Source of the DNA: Microbacterium testaceum
GTDB lineage: Bacteria > Actinomycetota > Actinomycetes > Actinomycetales > Microbacteriaceae
NCBI RefSeq assembly: GCF_020781835.1
Contig: NZ_JAJGNJ010000013.1
Span: forward strand, 1-64,000
DNA length: 64,000 nucleotides
Direction: 5' to 3'
The notes beneath the pieces were generated by a model. That model did no database searches and was not told the origin of the DNA. It worked only from the letters and a program-made list of their open reading frames with translations. Numbering within the stretch: the first letter of the stretch is position 1; the number at the start of each line of letters is the position of its first letter. A program made the position numbers and the translations under genes. Of the stretch, positions 14,761-22,698 are shown in pieces.

Positions 14761-16116
14761 GGCGGGCTGCGGCTCGCTGCGCTGGGCGGGGATTGCGGCC
14801 GCAGTGGCGATCACAGCAAGGAGCGCTACTGACATGAAGACGAAGGCGGCTCTATCGGTGCCCGCGATAGCGGCGGCGGCGGTCGCGGCTGCGAGGCCGA
14901 TCGCGCCGCCGAACTGCTTCGCCGTGTTCATCAGGCCAGAGGCTGCGCCAGCATGTTCAGGACGAACGCCCGTGGTGACGAGCGTGGCGAGCGGCGTGTT
15001 CATCAGGCCACCGCCGATCCCAATCATGACGGTGGGAACCAGGACTGCGACAGCGAAGGACGCGCCGTCGACGACTGTCAGCCAGAGCAGTCCGGGAACG
15101 GCGACGACGACACCGGCCACGATCAGCGCCCGGGGCGCGCGTCGCTTCATCAGGCGCGGCGTGCACCAAAGGTTCACGACCAGCATGCTGGCGGTGAGAG
15201 GGAGGAACGCCAGACCGGCCTGGATCGGCGAATAGCCAAACTGAGTCTGCATCCGGTACGTCAGGAAGTACCACAGTCCGACTTGGAAGCATGCCCCGGT
15301 CAACGCGGTCGCGATATTGCCGAGGACGATGAGCCGGTCTCGTGCAAGATCGCTCGGCACGAGTCTGTGGGACGTGCGGCGCTGCTGCAGGAAGAGCAGG
15401 ACGAACAACGCGACCGCGAGCGAACCCACTACGGCTAGAAGGCCACCCGGGGCTCCCTCACCTGCGACGGACAGAGCGTATATGGCGCACGTGAATGCGG
15501 CTGTTGCCAGCCCTGCACCGATGAAGTCGATGCGACCCGTGCTGCACTGTTCAGTGGTTCGTCGGTGGAGAACGAGGGCCGCGATGACGACACCGGCCCC
15601 GATGGGAAGGTTGATCAACAAGGTGGCTCGCCAGGAGATCAGGTCGGTGAGCAACCCGCTCGCGATGTTGCCCAATCCGCCCCCAGCCAGGCTTACTGCG
15701 GTCCAGACAGCGATAGCTCGCGTTCGTTCCGGGCCCTCGGCATGGGTGGTCGTCAGCAAGGTGAACGTAGCCGGAGACGCCGCAGCGGCAGAGACACCCT
15801 GTGCCGCACGGGCGGCGATGAGCACCCAGCCTTCCGTCGCGAGACCTCCGATGAGGCTCGCCAGGGTGAAGGCCGCCACGCTCCAGGCGAGCAGCCTCGC
15901 GGTGCCCACGACATCGGCCAACCTCGCGCCGACCAGGAGCAATCCAGCGAAGCCAAGACTGTAGGCCAATGCCACCCACGACGCGGCAACCTCGGAGAGT
16001 CCGAGGTCGGCCTGGATCGAAGGCAAGGCGACATTCACCACCGAGACATCCAGCACGACGATCAGCTGAGCTAGACAGGACGTCCAGAGCCCGAGCCGTT
16101 GCAACCATGTAGACAT
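14737..16116 (-). CDS. MFS drug exporter, DHA2/QacA type (459 aa)
   Basis: A proton-driven efflux pump predicted to have 14 membrane helices. It opens with the DHA2-style LAQLIVVLDVSVVNVALPSIQADLG, followed by the motif-A-like loop GARLADVVGTARLL and a motif-C-like GLGNIASGLLTDLISWRATLLINLP. It is divergent from a TetR regulator, with a palindromic operator between them, a standard drug-induced pump arrangement. The very last codons abut the IS481 right end, so a few terminal residues may have been replaced. Substrate unknown. Confidence 0.88.
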   Translation of the reverse strand: MSTWLQRLGLWTSCLAQLIVVLDVSVVNVALPSIQADLGLSEVAASWVALAYSLGFAGLLLVGARLADVVGTARLLAWSVAAFTLASLIGGLATEGWVLIAARAAQGVSAAAASPATFTLLTTTHAEGPERTRAIAVWTAVSLAGGGLGNIASGLLTDLISWRATLLINLPIGAGVVIAALVLHRRTTEQCSTGRIDFIGAGLATAAFTCAIYALSVAGEGAPGGLLAVVGSLAVALFVLLFLQQRRTSHRLVPSDLARDRLIVLGNIATALTGACFQVGLWYFLTYRMQTQFGYSPIQAGLAFLPLTASMLVVNLWCTPRLMKRRAPRALIVAGVVVAVPGLLWLTVVDGASFAVAVLVPTVMIGIGGGLMNTPLATLVTTGVRPEHAGAASGLMNTAKQFGGAIGLAAATAAAAIAGTDRAAFVFMSVALLAVIATAAAIPAQRSEPQPAKTTRRTL

Positions 16117-16126
16117 ACCCCTCCTT

Positions 16127-16158
16127 GATACGCTTGTACCATTTGGTACGAGCGTATC
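16127..16158. promoter_or_regulatory. Palindromic TetR operator between MFS and TetR genes
   Basis: GATACGCTTGTACCA (16127-16141) is repeated in inverted form (TGGTACGAGCGTATC, 16144-16158) with 14 of 15 positions matching and a 2-bp centre. It lies in the divergent promoter region, which fits repression of both genes by the adjacent TetR. Confidence 0.85.
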
Positions 16159-16184
16159 ATCGGCGGAGATGGTGAGGAGTCTTG

Positions 16185-16766
16185 ATGACGGAGTCGACGC
16201 GCAGAACCGAGATCATGGAGGCCGTTGAGCGCCTCCTGGCCCGTGGCGGGCTTAACGCCGTCACCATGAGAGCCGTCGCCGCCGAAGCAGACGTGTCCCT
16301 CCGACTCGTTCAGTATTACGGCAGCACCAAGGACGAACTCCTCAGCGCCACGCTCGACCGCCTTGCCGACAAGAGTGTCGAACGATGGCGGGCTCGTACC
16401 CGACGGCAGGGAGACGAGTCGCCGCTCGAGGTCATCAAAGGCTTCTACGACGAGGCACTACCAACAGATCGGGCGAGCCAAGATTTCCACCGGGTCGGCG
16501 TCTGCATGGAGGGTCTGGCGCTTACCGGCACCGACATGGCAGGGCAGGCATATCAGCGACATCTGGGCGGCGTTGAAGACCACCTTTCCGGCGTCCTGGA
16601 GTCCGGTGGTCTTAGCGCGACAGCCGCACGCCGCCTGGCCCTGGAAGTGATGGCATTGGCCCACGGAGTCGGGACACTGGTGATGACAGGACAGCTTTCC
16701 GAGACCGACGCCCAGACGCTGATCAAGAACTACCTTGAACGGCTCGGACCACAACTATCCCCATGA
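16185..16766 (+). CDS. TetR-family repressor of the MFS pump (193 aa)
   Basis: The N-terminal 50 residues form a TetR helix-turn-helix (IMEAVERLLARGGLNAVTMRAVAAEADVSLRLVQYYGSTKDELL). The remaining residues are a helical ligand-binding domain. The ATG at 16185 has GAGGAG upstream and is preferred over the TTG three bases earlier. It is divergent from the pump and presumably binds the operator at 16127-16158, releasing it when the pump substrate is present. Confidence 0.9.
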   Translation: MTESTRRTEIMEAVERLLARGGLNAVTMRAVAAEADVSLRLVQYYGSTKDELLSATLDRLADKSVERWRARTRRQGDESPLEVIKGFYDEALPTDRASQDFHRVGVCMEGLALTGTDMAGQAYQRHLGGVEDHLSGVLESGGLSATAARRLALEVMALAHGVGTLVMTGQLSETDAQTLIKNYLERLGPQLSP

Positions 16767-16790
16767 CCGCGCGGACGTCCTTTGCAACCG

Positions 16791-17078
16791 TCACGAACGT
16801 CCTGCCCCGCAACAACTAGTGATCTCATAGCGAGCCACCGCGGCCGCGGCGCCGTGGAACAGAGCAGCGTTGGGATACACACGGCCGCACACTGGGCAGA
16901 CCGCGAACTCGTCGGGGTCGGCCGAACCAGCAGCATCGAAGGCAAGACGCCCAAGACGATCGGCGCTCCGCCAGTCCTGAGTCCACGAATCATTGCCACA
17001 GGCGCAGACCTGATTCTCCCCTTCCTCATCGACCGTCGCGGTCCCATCGACGCGGACGGTCGGGTACGGCCAGCTCAC
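16791..17078 (-). CDS. Zinc-ribbon protein coupled to the R-M enzyme (95 aa)
   Basis: CACG near residue 25 and CPVCG near residue 61, with a further CC near the C-terminus, suggest a zinc-ribbon fold. The ATG overlaps the TGA of the methyltransferase gene (ATGA), so it is translated with it. It could modulate or accompany the restriction-modification enzyme, but I know of no established partner of this type. Confidence 0.65.
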   Translation of the reverse strand: MSWPYPTVRVDGTATVDEEGENQVCACGNDSWTQDWRSADRLGRLAFDAAGSADPDEFAVCPVCGRVYPNAALFHGAAAAVARYEITSCCGAGRS

Positions 17079-19912
17079 GATGCCGCACTCGCTGCTGTCG
17101 CCTTGCGGGGACGTTTCTTCGGCATCGCGAGCTCGTCGACCGTGGTGAGCTTCGCATAGCTGGCGAACAGCGCTCGCAGTCGGTCAGCCTCCGTCGCTAT
17201 CCCCCGCAGGCCCAGGGCCTTGTCGACAGCAGTGTCGAGCTCACGATGCGCCCGGAGCAGTTCGGGCGACATCGCGAGGGGGTTGTAGTGGTCTGCGAGC
17301 GAGCGTTCTGGGCGTAGCGCTCTCGCATCCAGAACGGCTTGCCCCCCGGCGATGATGGCGGCACGCTGCGTGTCGGTGAGGGCGGGCAAGGGGAAAGTGT
17401 TCCACGTCAGGGTGCTCGAGAAGCGCAGACGAGACTCAAGGCGACCGCCGATAGTGCGCTGCCAGGTGATGAATGCCGACGACGAGATCACTGCGAAGGC
17501 GAGGCCGTCTGGGTCGTCTGCCTTGAAGTTCGCGTCACCGCAGATCACATCAGGGGTGAACAGGGCGGTCGGGAAGAACTTGCGTGTCTCGCTCACATGC
17601 CGCGGCACACAGACATAGGGCGTGTCGGGTTGCGACCTTTGACCGAACAGGTGCGGCGTGTCCGCCATCTGTCGCGTGGACTCGGCCTTCGACGCTGCGC
17701 GGAACTGACGCACGGCATCCAGCCGCCCGCGGAGTATCGGGGATCGGGCGATGTCGCTGGGGTCAAGATCCACGAGCCACAGGCACCACCGGGGTTCGTT
17801 GTGGATGAGCTGTCGGGCGCCGACAAACGGCCGGACGTACTTCGCGGCGATCGGATCTGCCATCACTTCCGCATAGTCGGCCGGCTCGATCAGGAGATTG
17901 CCGTCGTCGCGAGCCATGTTCCCGAACACCATCGGAGGGAGAGCCGACGCCAGCGGGCTTCGCCGCTGATCGATTAGCACAATGGGACCGTCGACCAGGT
18001 ATCCGTTGAGCTGATCCACGACGGGGATCTCGACGGGCTCGCCCTTGAGGTTTCCTGAGTAGTCGAACAGCCGCGCTCTCTTCCTCGACGGCCGGTCAAA
18101 ACCGATCACCGAGCAATGCACTGCCGCAGCGCCGGGCGCTTCACTGGTCCACGCGAACGTCCGGTGCGCGAACTTGACGCGCCACCCTGCGGCAAACACA
18201 GGGCCGAAGAGCGCTGGCACCGGCTCTCCCTGTGCGATCGAGTTTGTCGAGACGAACGCGAACTCGCCTCGGTAGCCGGGACGGCCGAGCAGCTCGAGAG
18301 CCTTCGCGTACCAGCCGGTGACATAGTCCAGCCGACCGATGTCGTCCCTCCGCCACACGTCGCGAAGTTCCTGCGCTTGCTCGGTCGAGCGGGTGGCGTG
18401 GCCGAGGAAGGGCGGATTGCCCATGATGTACAGGTGCTCAGTCGGTTGTAGGACAGCTGCCCAGTCGACACGCAGCGCGTTGCCGACGACGATGCTCTTG
18501 ATCTTGTCCAGCGGCAGCGGATCTGGTGCAGATCCAAGCGCCAGCTCCATCGCCTGGTTTGCCTGGTGTTCCACCAGGTGCAGCGCCGTCGCTGCGATCT
18601 GCGCGGGCCATTCCTCGAGCTCGATCCCGTGGAAGCTCGACAGCCGCACGGCGAGGTGCTCCTCGGTGAAGAACATTGTGCGGGCCGTCTCACCGGACAG
18701 CTCTTGGATCCGCAGCAGAACCTCAAGATCGAGGGCTCGCATCTGTCGGTAGCCGACCACCAGGAAGTTGCCACAGCCGCACGCCGGATCAAGGAATCGC
18801 ATCAGCCCCATGTCCGCACGCAGCTTCTTGAGCTTGGCGGTGTCGTGGTACCCGTCCGTGAACCGCTGCCGCAGCTCATCGAGGAACATCGGGCCGATGA
18901 CCTTCATGATGTTGGTCTCGGTGGTGTAGTGCTCGCCGAGCTCACGCCGAGCGGTCTTGTCTTTGACGGCCTGGAAGAGGCTGCCGAAGATGGCCGGCGA
19001 GATCGCCGACCAGTTGAACATTGCAGCCGCGATCAGCCGGTCACGCATGCCTGCGTCGAACGACGGGATCGACACCGATTCCTCGAAGACTCCACCGTTG
19101 ACGTAGGGGAATCGCGAGATTAGCTCGTCGAGGTTTGACTGCCGACGAGACGGCTCACGTCCCATGACCTGGTACAGCAACGACAGCTGAGGCCCGAGGT
19201 CGGAACCATCCGTCGCGGTGCGGGTCTCGAGGAACTCGAGGAACAGATCGCGATCCCACACTCCGGCGTCATCGGCGTAGAGGGCGAACAAGGTGCGCAC
19301 CAGGAACACCGACGCCTCGTGATCGTCGTACCCAGACCCCTCGAGGGCCTCGTAGAGGGACGCCATCAGCTTTGCCGCTTTGATCGACGCAGACTCCTGC
19401 GCCTTCGATCCGAAGGTGCGCTCACCGTACCCGGCGAGGAAGGCGAGCACGTCAGCGCGATCCCGCATCTGGGTCAGGGCGAACTCCTGCACACCCTCGC
19501 TCTCAGCGTGGAGATCGAGCAGACGGAACCGGCGGAAGTCGCTCGTGATTACCCACCGAGGAACCTCCGGGTCAGGAAGGTCGTCAATGTAGTCGAGCGC
19601 CTGCTGCTCAGCCGCGACGAGATCCTTGCCGGCGGACTTCATTTCGATCAGCGCGAGACCAGGGATCAGCGCGTCGATGTATCCGCGCGAGCCGGTCGAC
19701 GAGCGCTTGACACGCTTCTCGTAGAACGCCGCGCGGGTCTGGGTTATCCCGTACACGCCGAGCAGATCCCGGACGAAGGACTGCGCTTGCTGTCGCTCGT
19801 CGCCGGGCTCGTCCTGCCAGTCACGGGTGAACTGCGCAGCGCGGGCTCGGATCTCATTCATCGACAACGACTTCGGCACGATCCCAACGCTATCCGGCCA
19901 GACCACTCGCAC
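17075..19912 (-). CDS. Single-polypeptide restriction-modification enzyme, Type IIL/MmeI-like (945 aa)
   Basis: Domains in order: an N-terminal PD-(D/E)xK nuclease with GYIDALIPGLALIEMKSAGK near residue 72 (Asp, then Glu-x-Lys); a helical linker; a gamma-type adenine methyltransferase with the SAM motif FLDPACGCGNFL near 371 and the catalytic NPPF (GNPPFLGHA) near 496; then a C-terminal target-recognition region with ESRLRFS near 850. Such enzymes both methylate and cut, using one recognition domain. The GTG at 19912 is used here, but an ATG at 19861 would start MNEIRARA. No ribosome binding site is obvious at either, so the transcript may be leaderless. Confidence 0.88.
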   Translation of the reverse strand: MRVVWPDSVGIVPKSLSMNEIRARAAQFTRDWQDEPGDERQQAQSFVRDLLGVYGITQTRAAFYEKRVKRSSTGSRGYIDALIPGLALIEMKSAGKDLVAAEQQALDYIDDLPDPEVPRWVITSDFRRFRLLDLHAESEGVQEFALTQMRDRADVLAFLAGYGERTFGSKAQESASIKAAKLMASLYEALEGSGYDDHEASVFLVRTLFALYADDAGVWDRDLFLEFLETRTATDGSDLGPQLSLLYQVMGREPSRRQSNLDELISRFPYVNGGVFEESVSIPSFDAGMRDRLIAAAMFNWSAISPAIFGSLFQAVKDKTARRELGEHYTTETNIMKVIGPMFLDELRQRFTDGYHDTAKLKKLRADMGLMRFLDPACGCGNFLVVGYRQMRALDLEVLLRIQELSGETARTMFFTEEHLAVRLSSFHGIELEEWPAQIAATALHLVEHQANQAMELALGSAPDPLPLDKIKSIVVGNALRVDWAAVLQPTEHLYIMGNPPFLGHATRSTEQAQELRDVWRRDDIGRLDYVTGWYAKALELLGRPGYRGEFAFVSTNSIAQGEPVPALFGPVFAAGWRVKFAHRTFAWTSEAPGAAAVHCSVIGFDRPSRKRARLFDYSGNLKGEPVEIPVVDQLNGYLVDGPIVLIDQRRSPLASALPPMVFGNMARDDGNLLIEPADYAEVMADPIAAKYVRPFVGARQLIHNEPRWCLWLVDLDPSDIARSPILRGRLDAVRQFRAASKAESTRQMADTPHLFGQRSQPDTPYVCVPRHVSETRKFFPTALFTPDVICGDANFKADDPDGLAFAVISSSAFITWQRTIGGRLESRLRFSSTLTWNTFPLPALTDTQRAAIIAGGQAVLDARALRPERSLADHYNPLAMSPELLRAHRELDTAVDKALGLRGIATEADRLRALFASYAKLTTVDELAMPKKRPRKATAASAAS

Positions 19913-19991
19913 CCGGTACTACCCGACCTCCGTCCGCAGCGTGGCGGCTGCTTGGCGCCACCACCACAGCGACGACGACGACGACGACGTC

Positions 19992-20038
19992 TTGACATGA
20001 GCGCCGACTGATTCTAGGGTAGTGAATGTCACATTCAC
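19992..20038 (+). promoter_or_regulatory. Promoter Op6 with 17-bp palindromic operator
   Basis: A consensus TTGACA (19992-19997), 17 bp, TAGGGT (20015-20020), one base, then GTGAATGTCACATTCAC (20022-20038). A run of GAC triplets lies just upstream of the -35. This copy is about 10 kb from the others, across the cargo segment. Confidence 0.85.
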
Positions 20039-20055
20039 CACCTGAGGGGGTCATC

Positions 20056-20571
20056 ATGCGCGCGTTTCCCGTGAACCGCGACACCATCGACCTGTTGGTC
20101 ACCGCCGCCTACATTTCCACACCCGCCTACCGCAGCAGCACTCCGCGCGAGCTCGCCGAGAACGCCGACCGGATGGGTCAGAGCCTCTGGGATGAGAACT
20201 ACGCGAGCGTCAGCTACGCGATCAAGCAGCACATCGCCGCACCGCGCTACGAATGGCAGCCGGTCGCCGAGATCGTCCCCCATGCCGATGACGAGCAGGC
20301 GTTGCAGATCGAGCGCAGCCGTCTACTGCTCGCCGAAGTCTCCTGCCATCACCCCGGATGGGATCAGTCCCCTGCGCGTGACCTCGTCGAACGCCTCGGC
20401 GACGCGATCGCGCGACGGTTCGCTCACCGCCCGCTCGTCGACTCCCCGGACCACCTGGGCGTGAAGGAGTATGAGGGCCTGCATCGCGCCGCCGAGGTCT
20501 GGGAACGGGAGATCGGATTCCGCCACCCTCTCACGCACGACGCGGCCGCGCGGGAAGGGAGCCGGCCATGA
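20056..20571 (+). CDS. Hypothetical protein (171 aa), first gene of Op6 operon
   Basis: No family recognised. Soluble and helical, with SVSYAIKQHIAAPRYEWQPVAEIV in the middle and a C-terminal segment rich in His and Asp. GAGGGGG lies before the ATG at 20056. The stop overlaps the next start (ATGA). Under the shared repressor by position. Confidence 0.65.
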   Translation: MRAFPVNRDTIDLLVTAAYISTPAYRSSTPRELAENADRMGQSLWDENYASVSYAIKQHIAAPRYEWQPVAEIVPHADDEQALQIERSRLLLAEVSCHHPGWDQSPARDLVERLGDAIARRFAHRPLVDSPDHLGVKEYEGLHRAAEVWEREIGFRHPLTHDAAAREGSRP

Positions 20572-21521
20572 TGCTCACGATCATCCACGCGGCCGCGGAA
20601 GGCACCCTCATCGAAGGGACCAGCCGGGGCGACGGCACGGCCGATACTCTCAAGGCCAACGGCTGGCGGTGGAGCCGGGCGCTCGGATCTTGGTACATCC
20701 CCCACTCCCGCGACCGCGAACCGAAGATCGCGATCATCAACCGCACCGCCGAGCAGCTCACCGCTGCCGGGTTCGTCGTCGAGATCTCGATCGACTATGA
20801 ACGCCGGGCCGCGGCCGTCGTCGAGGCTGACCTGGTCGACCGCAGGAACGATCGCGCTGCCGCCCTGGCGGTGCGCGCAGATCGACGACACCAGGACGCC
20901 ACCGAAGAGGCAGAGCGCGCGGCCCGCGCGCTGCGACGCCTCCCCGAAGGTGGCGAGCCCATCAAGGTCGGACACCACTCGGAGGCCGGCCACCGCCGAG
21001 CGATCGGCAAGGCGGACGCGGCGATCCGCCGCTCCATCGACGCCGACGCGGCGGCACGGCGCGCCCAGGTGCGTGCCGACGTCGCGGCCGCGGCGACCGA
21101 TGCACGGTATGCGCCGATCACCGTGGCGAACCGGATCGAGAAGCTCCGCGCAGATCGCGCCGGCATCCGTCGACGTCTCGACGGGTCAAGCCGCACCCTT
21201 CCTGGCGGGTATGTCGAGGTCACGGCTGCAGCCACCGGCGCCTACGCCGAACGGCTCGAGAGGGAGCTGGCCGCGACCGACGATCAGCTCACCTACTGGC
21301 AGGAGGTCCGCGCCGAGCAGGTCGCGACCGGCGCGGCCACCGACCACAGCAAGGACACCATCAGCGTCGGCGACCAGATCAAGTACTTCGGCGCCTGGTG
21401 CACCGTAACCCGCACCAACCCGAAGAGCGCCACCATCGTCGACGCCTACGGCCACCGCGGCACAGTCCCTTACACGCACATCCGCGAGCACCGTGCCGGC
21501 CAGAGCGGAGCGATCTCATGA
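20568..21521 (+). CDS. DUF3560-type protein (317 aa)
   Basis: The N-terminus (ADTLKANGWRWSRALGSWYIPHSRDREP) and the long coiled-coil middle rich in Arg/Ala (about 75-170) match the DUF3560 family common on actinobacterial plasmids and phages. The C-terminal 55 residues look like a small beta-barrel (DTISVGDQIKYFGAWCTVTRTNPKSATIV). Its biochemical role is unknown. It is coupled at both ends by ATGA overlaps. Confidence 0.75.
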   Translation: MMLTIIHAAAEGTLIEGTSRGDGTADTLKANGWRWSRALGSWYIPHSRDREPKIAIINRTAEQLTAAGFVVEISIDYERRAAAVVEADLVDRRNDRAAALAVRADRRHQDATEEAERAARALRRLPEGGEPIKVGHHSEAGHRRAIGKADAAIRRSIDADAAARRAQVRADVAAAATDARYAPITVANRIEKLRADRAGIRRRLDGSSRTLPGGYVEVTAAATGAYAERLERELAATDDQLTYWQEVRAEQVATGAATDHSKDTISVGDQIKYFGAWCTVTRTNPKSATIVDAYGHRGTVPYTHIREHRAGQSGAIS

Positions 21522-21739
21522 CCATCGCCGCCCGCCCCCGCACGATCCCGGAGCCCACGACTCGTTGGCTCCGCCGTCTCGTAATCGCGCTGCTGTACAT
21601 CGCAGCCGCGGTCCTCTCTGGGTGGCTCGGGATCCTCGCCGCGCCGATCCTCGATCGCATCATCGTCACCGCCGCGGCGGTGATCCTCGTCCCCATCACC
21701 ATCGCGCTCGTGATCGACTTCTTCAGCAACCCAGATTGA
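21518..21739 (+). CDS. Small membrane protein (73 aa)
   Basis: Two transmembrane segments: about 20-41 (LVIALLYIAAAVLSGWLGILAA) and 47-68 (IIVTAAAVILVPITIALVIDFF). A basic N-terminal tail and a very short periplasmic loop predict an N-in topology. Overlaps the previous gene by four bases. Confidence 0.6.
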   Translation: MTIAARPRTIPEPTTRWLRRLVIALLYIAAAVLSGWLGILAAPILDRIIVTAAAVILVPITIALVIDFFSNPD

Positions 21740-21746
21740 GCGTCCG

Positions 21747-21980
21747 ATGCCCGCCTACAAGGTCCAATGGCAGCAGCGCGTCGACGTCACCGCCACCGTC
21801 ACTGTGGAGCTCGACGAGCTCGCCGACTGGGCATGCGAGCATCTCGGGCTGCGCACCCTCGAGGCCGGTGCGCCGGCAGGCGCGGCGCCGGCAGGGGTTC
21901 GGATGATGCTCGAGCGGAACGGGCCTCTGCGGGAGCAGCTGCTGCAGCGGTGGGCAGCGGCGCACATGCCGCACAGATGA
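21747..21980 (+). CDS. Hypothetical protein (77 aa), last gene of Op6 operon
   Basis: Begins MPAYKVQWQQRVDVTATVTVELDELADWACEHLGL, a strand-helix arrangement, and ends in a charged helix. No family recognised. A strong terminator lies 22 bp downstream. Confidence 0.5.
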   Translation: MPAYKVQWQQRVDVTATVTVELDELADWACEHLGLRTLEAGAPAGAAPAGVRMMLERNGPLREQLLQRWAAAHMPHR

Positions 21981-22002
21981 TGTCCCGCTCCGATGAGCAG
22001 AG

Positions 22003-22042
22003 CAGAGGCCCCACCGGCGAAGAGCTGCCGGTGGGGCCTCTG
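22003..22042. terminator. Bidirectional terminator between convergent operons
   Basis: CAGAGGCCCCACCGGC (22003-22018) and GCCGGTGGGGCCTCTG (22027-22042) form a perfect 16-bp stem with an 8-nt loop, between the Op6 operon and nrdH, which converge here. Confidence 0.88.
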
Positions 22043-22049
22043 TCGTCAA

Positions 22050-22310
22050 TCACGCGAGCCGTTGCGCGAGCTCGTCGATCTTGTCGGGACGGAAGCCCGA
22101 CCAGTGATCCTCATCCGTGATGACGACCGGTGCCTGCAGGTAGCCGAGCGACTTGACCTGTTCGAGCGCTGCGGCGTCTTCGCTGAGGTCGACGACGTCG
22201 TACTCGATTCCCTTAGCATCGAGCGCGCGGTGTGTCGCGACGCACTGTACGCATGATTTCTTGGTGAACAGCGTGATCGTCTTGTCGCCGTTCGTCAGTG
22301 TGGTTGTCAT
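22050..22310 (-). CDS. nrdH: NrdH-type glutaredoxin-like protein (86 aa)
   Basis: A thioredoxin-fold redoxin with the active site CVQC at residues 20-23 and the following helix containing VATHRALDAKGIEYDVVDL, then APVVITDEDHWSGFRPDKI, the NrdH signature region. In cells NrdH reduces class Ib ribonucleotide reductase. GGAGGAGAGAT precedes the ATG. Unusually, it is the last gene of the coupling-protein operon and no nrdEF genes are nearby. Confidence 0.88.
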   Translation of the reverse strand: MTTTLTNGDKTITLFTKKSCVQCVATHRALDAKGIEYDVVDLSEDAAALEQVKSLGYLQAPVVITDEDHWSGFRPDKIDELAQRLA

Positions 22311-22361
22311 GGGTGATCTCTCCTCCTTCCTGGGTCTCGTTTGCTGAGCATGGCGGGCAGC

Positions 22362-22649
22362 TCAGACACGGGCAGCCGCGCGGCGCTTGAGCCACACGAT
22401 GAGCGCGATCGCACCGATCAGGATCGCGAGGATGACGAGGATCTGTCCCCAGCCGAGGCCGACGCCGTCGACGACGGGGATCGCCACGGTTTCACCCTGC
22501 TCGAGCAAGTGGTACTTCAACATCCACGCGCGCAGCGGATCGAGGAACATCCCCAGCGACACTGCGCCACTGGCCAGGACGAGCACGGCGATCAGCAGCA
22601 GCGAGATCCAGTCGTCTTCCGACACGCTCTGGTTCGACACGCGATTCAT
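22362..22649 (-). CDS. Small membrane protein (95 aa)
   Basis: Two hydrophobic segments: about 14-35 (WISLLLIAVLVLASGAVSLGMF) and 68-86 (ILVILAILIGAIALIVWL), with a basic C-terminus (KRRAAARV). The 30-residue loop between them holds an amphipathic region. Its position between the coupling ATPase and NrdH suggests a T4SS-associated role, but no homologue is recognised. Confidence 0.6.
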   Translation of the reverse strand: MNRVSNQSVSEDDWISLLLIAVLVLASGAVSLGMFLDPLRAWMLKYHLLEQGETVAIPVVDGVGLGWGQILVILAILIGAIALIVWLKRRAAARV

Positions 22650-22698
22650 CCCTTCTCTCGGGGCCGGTAGGCCCGCAGCATCATGACGGCCACGACGA

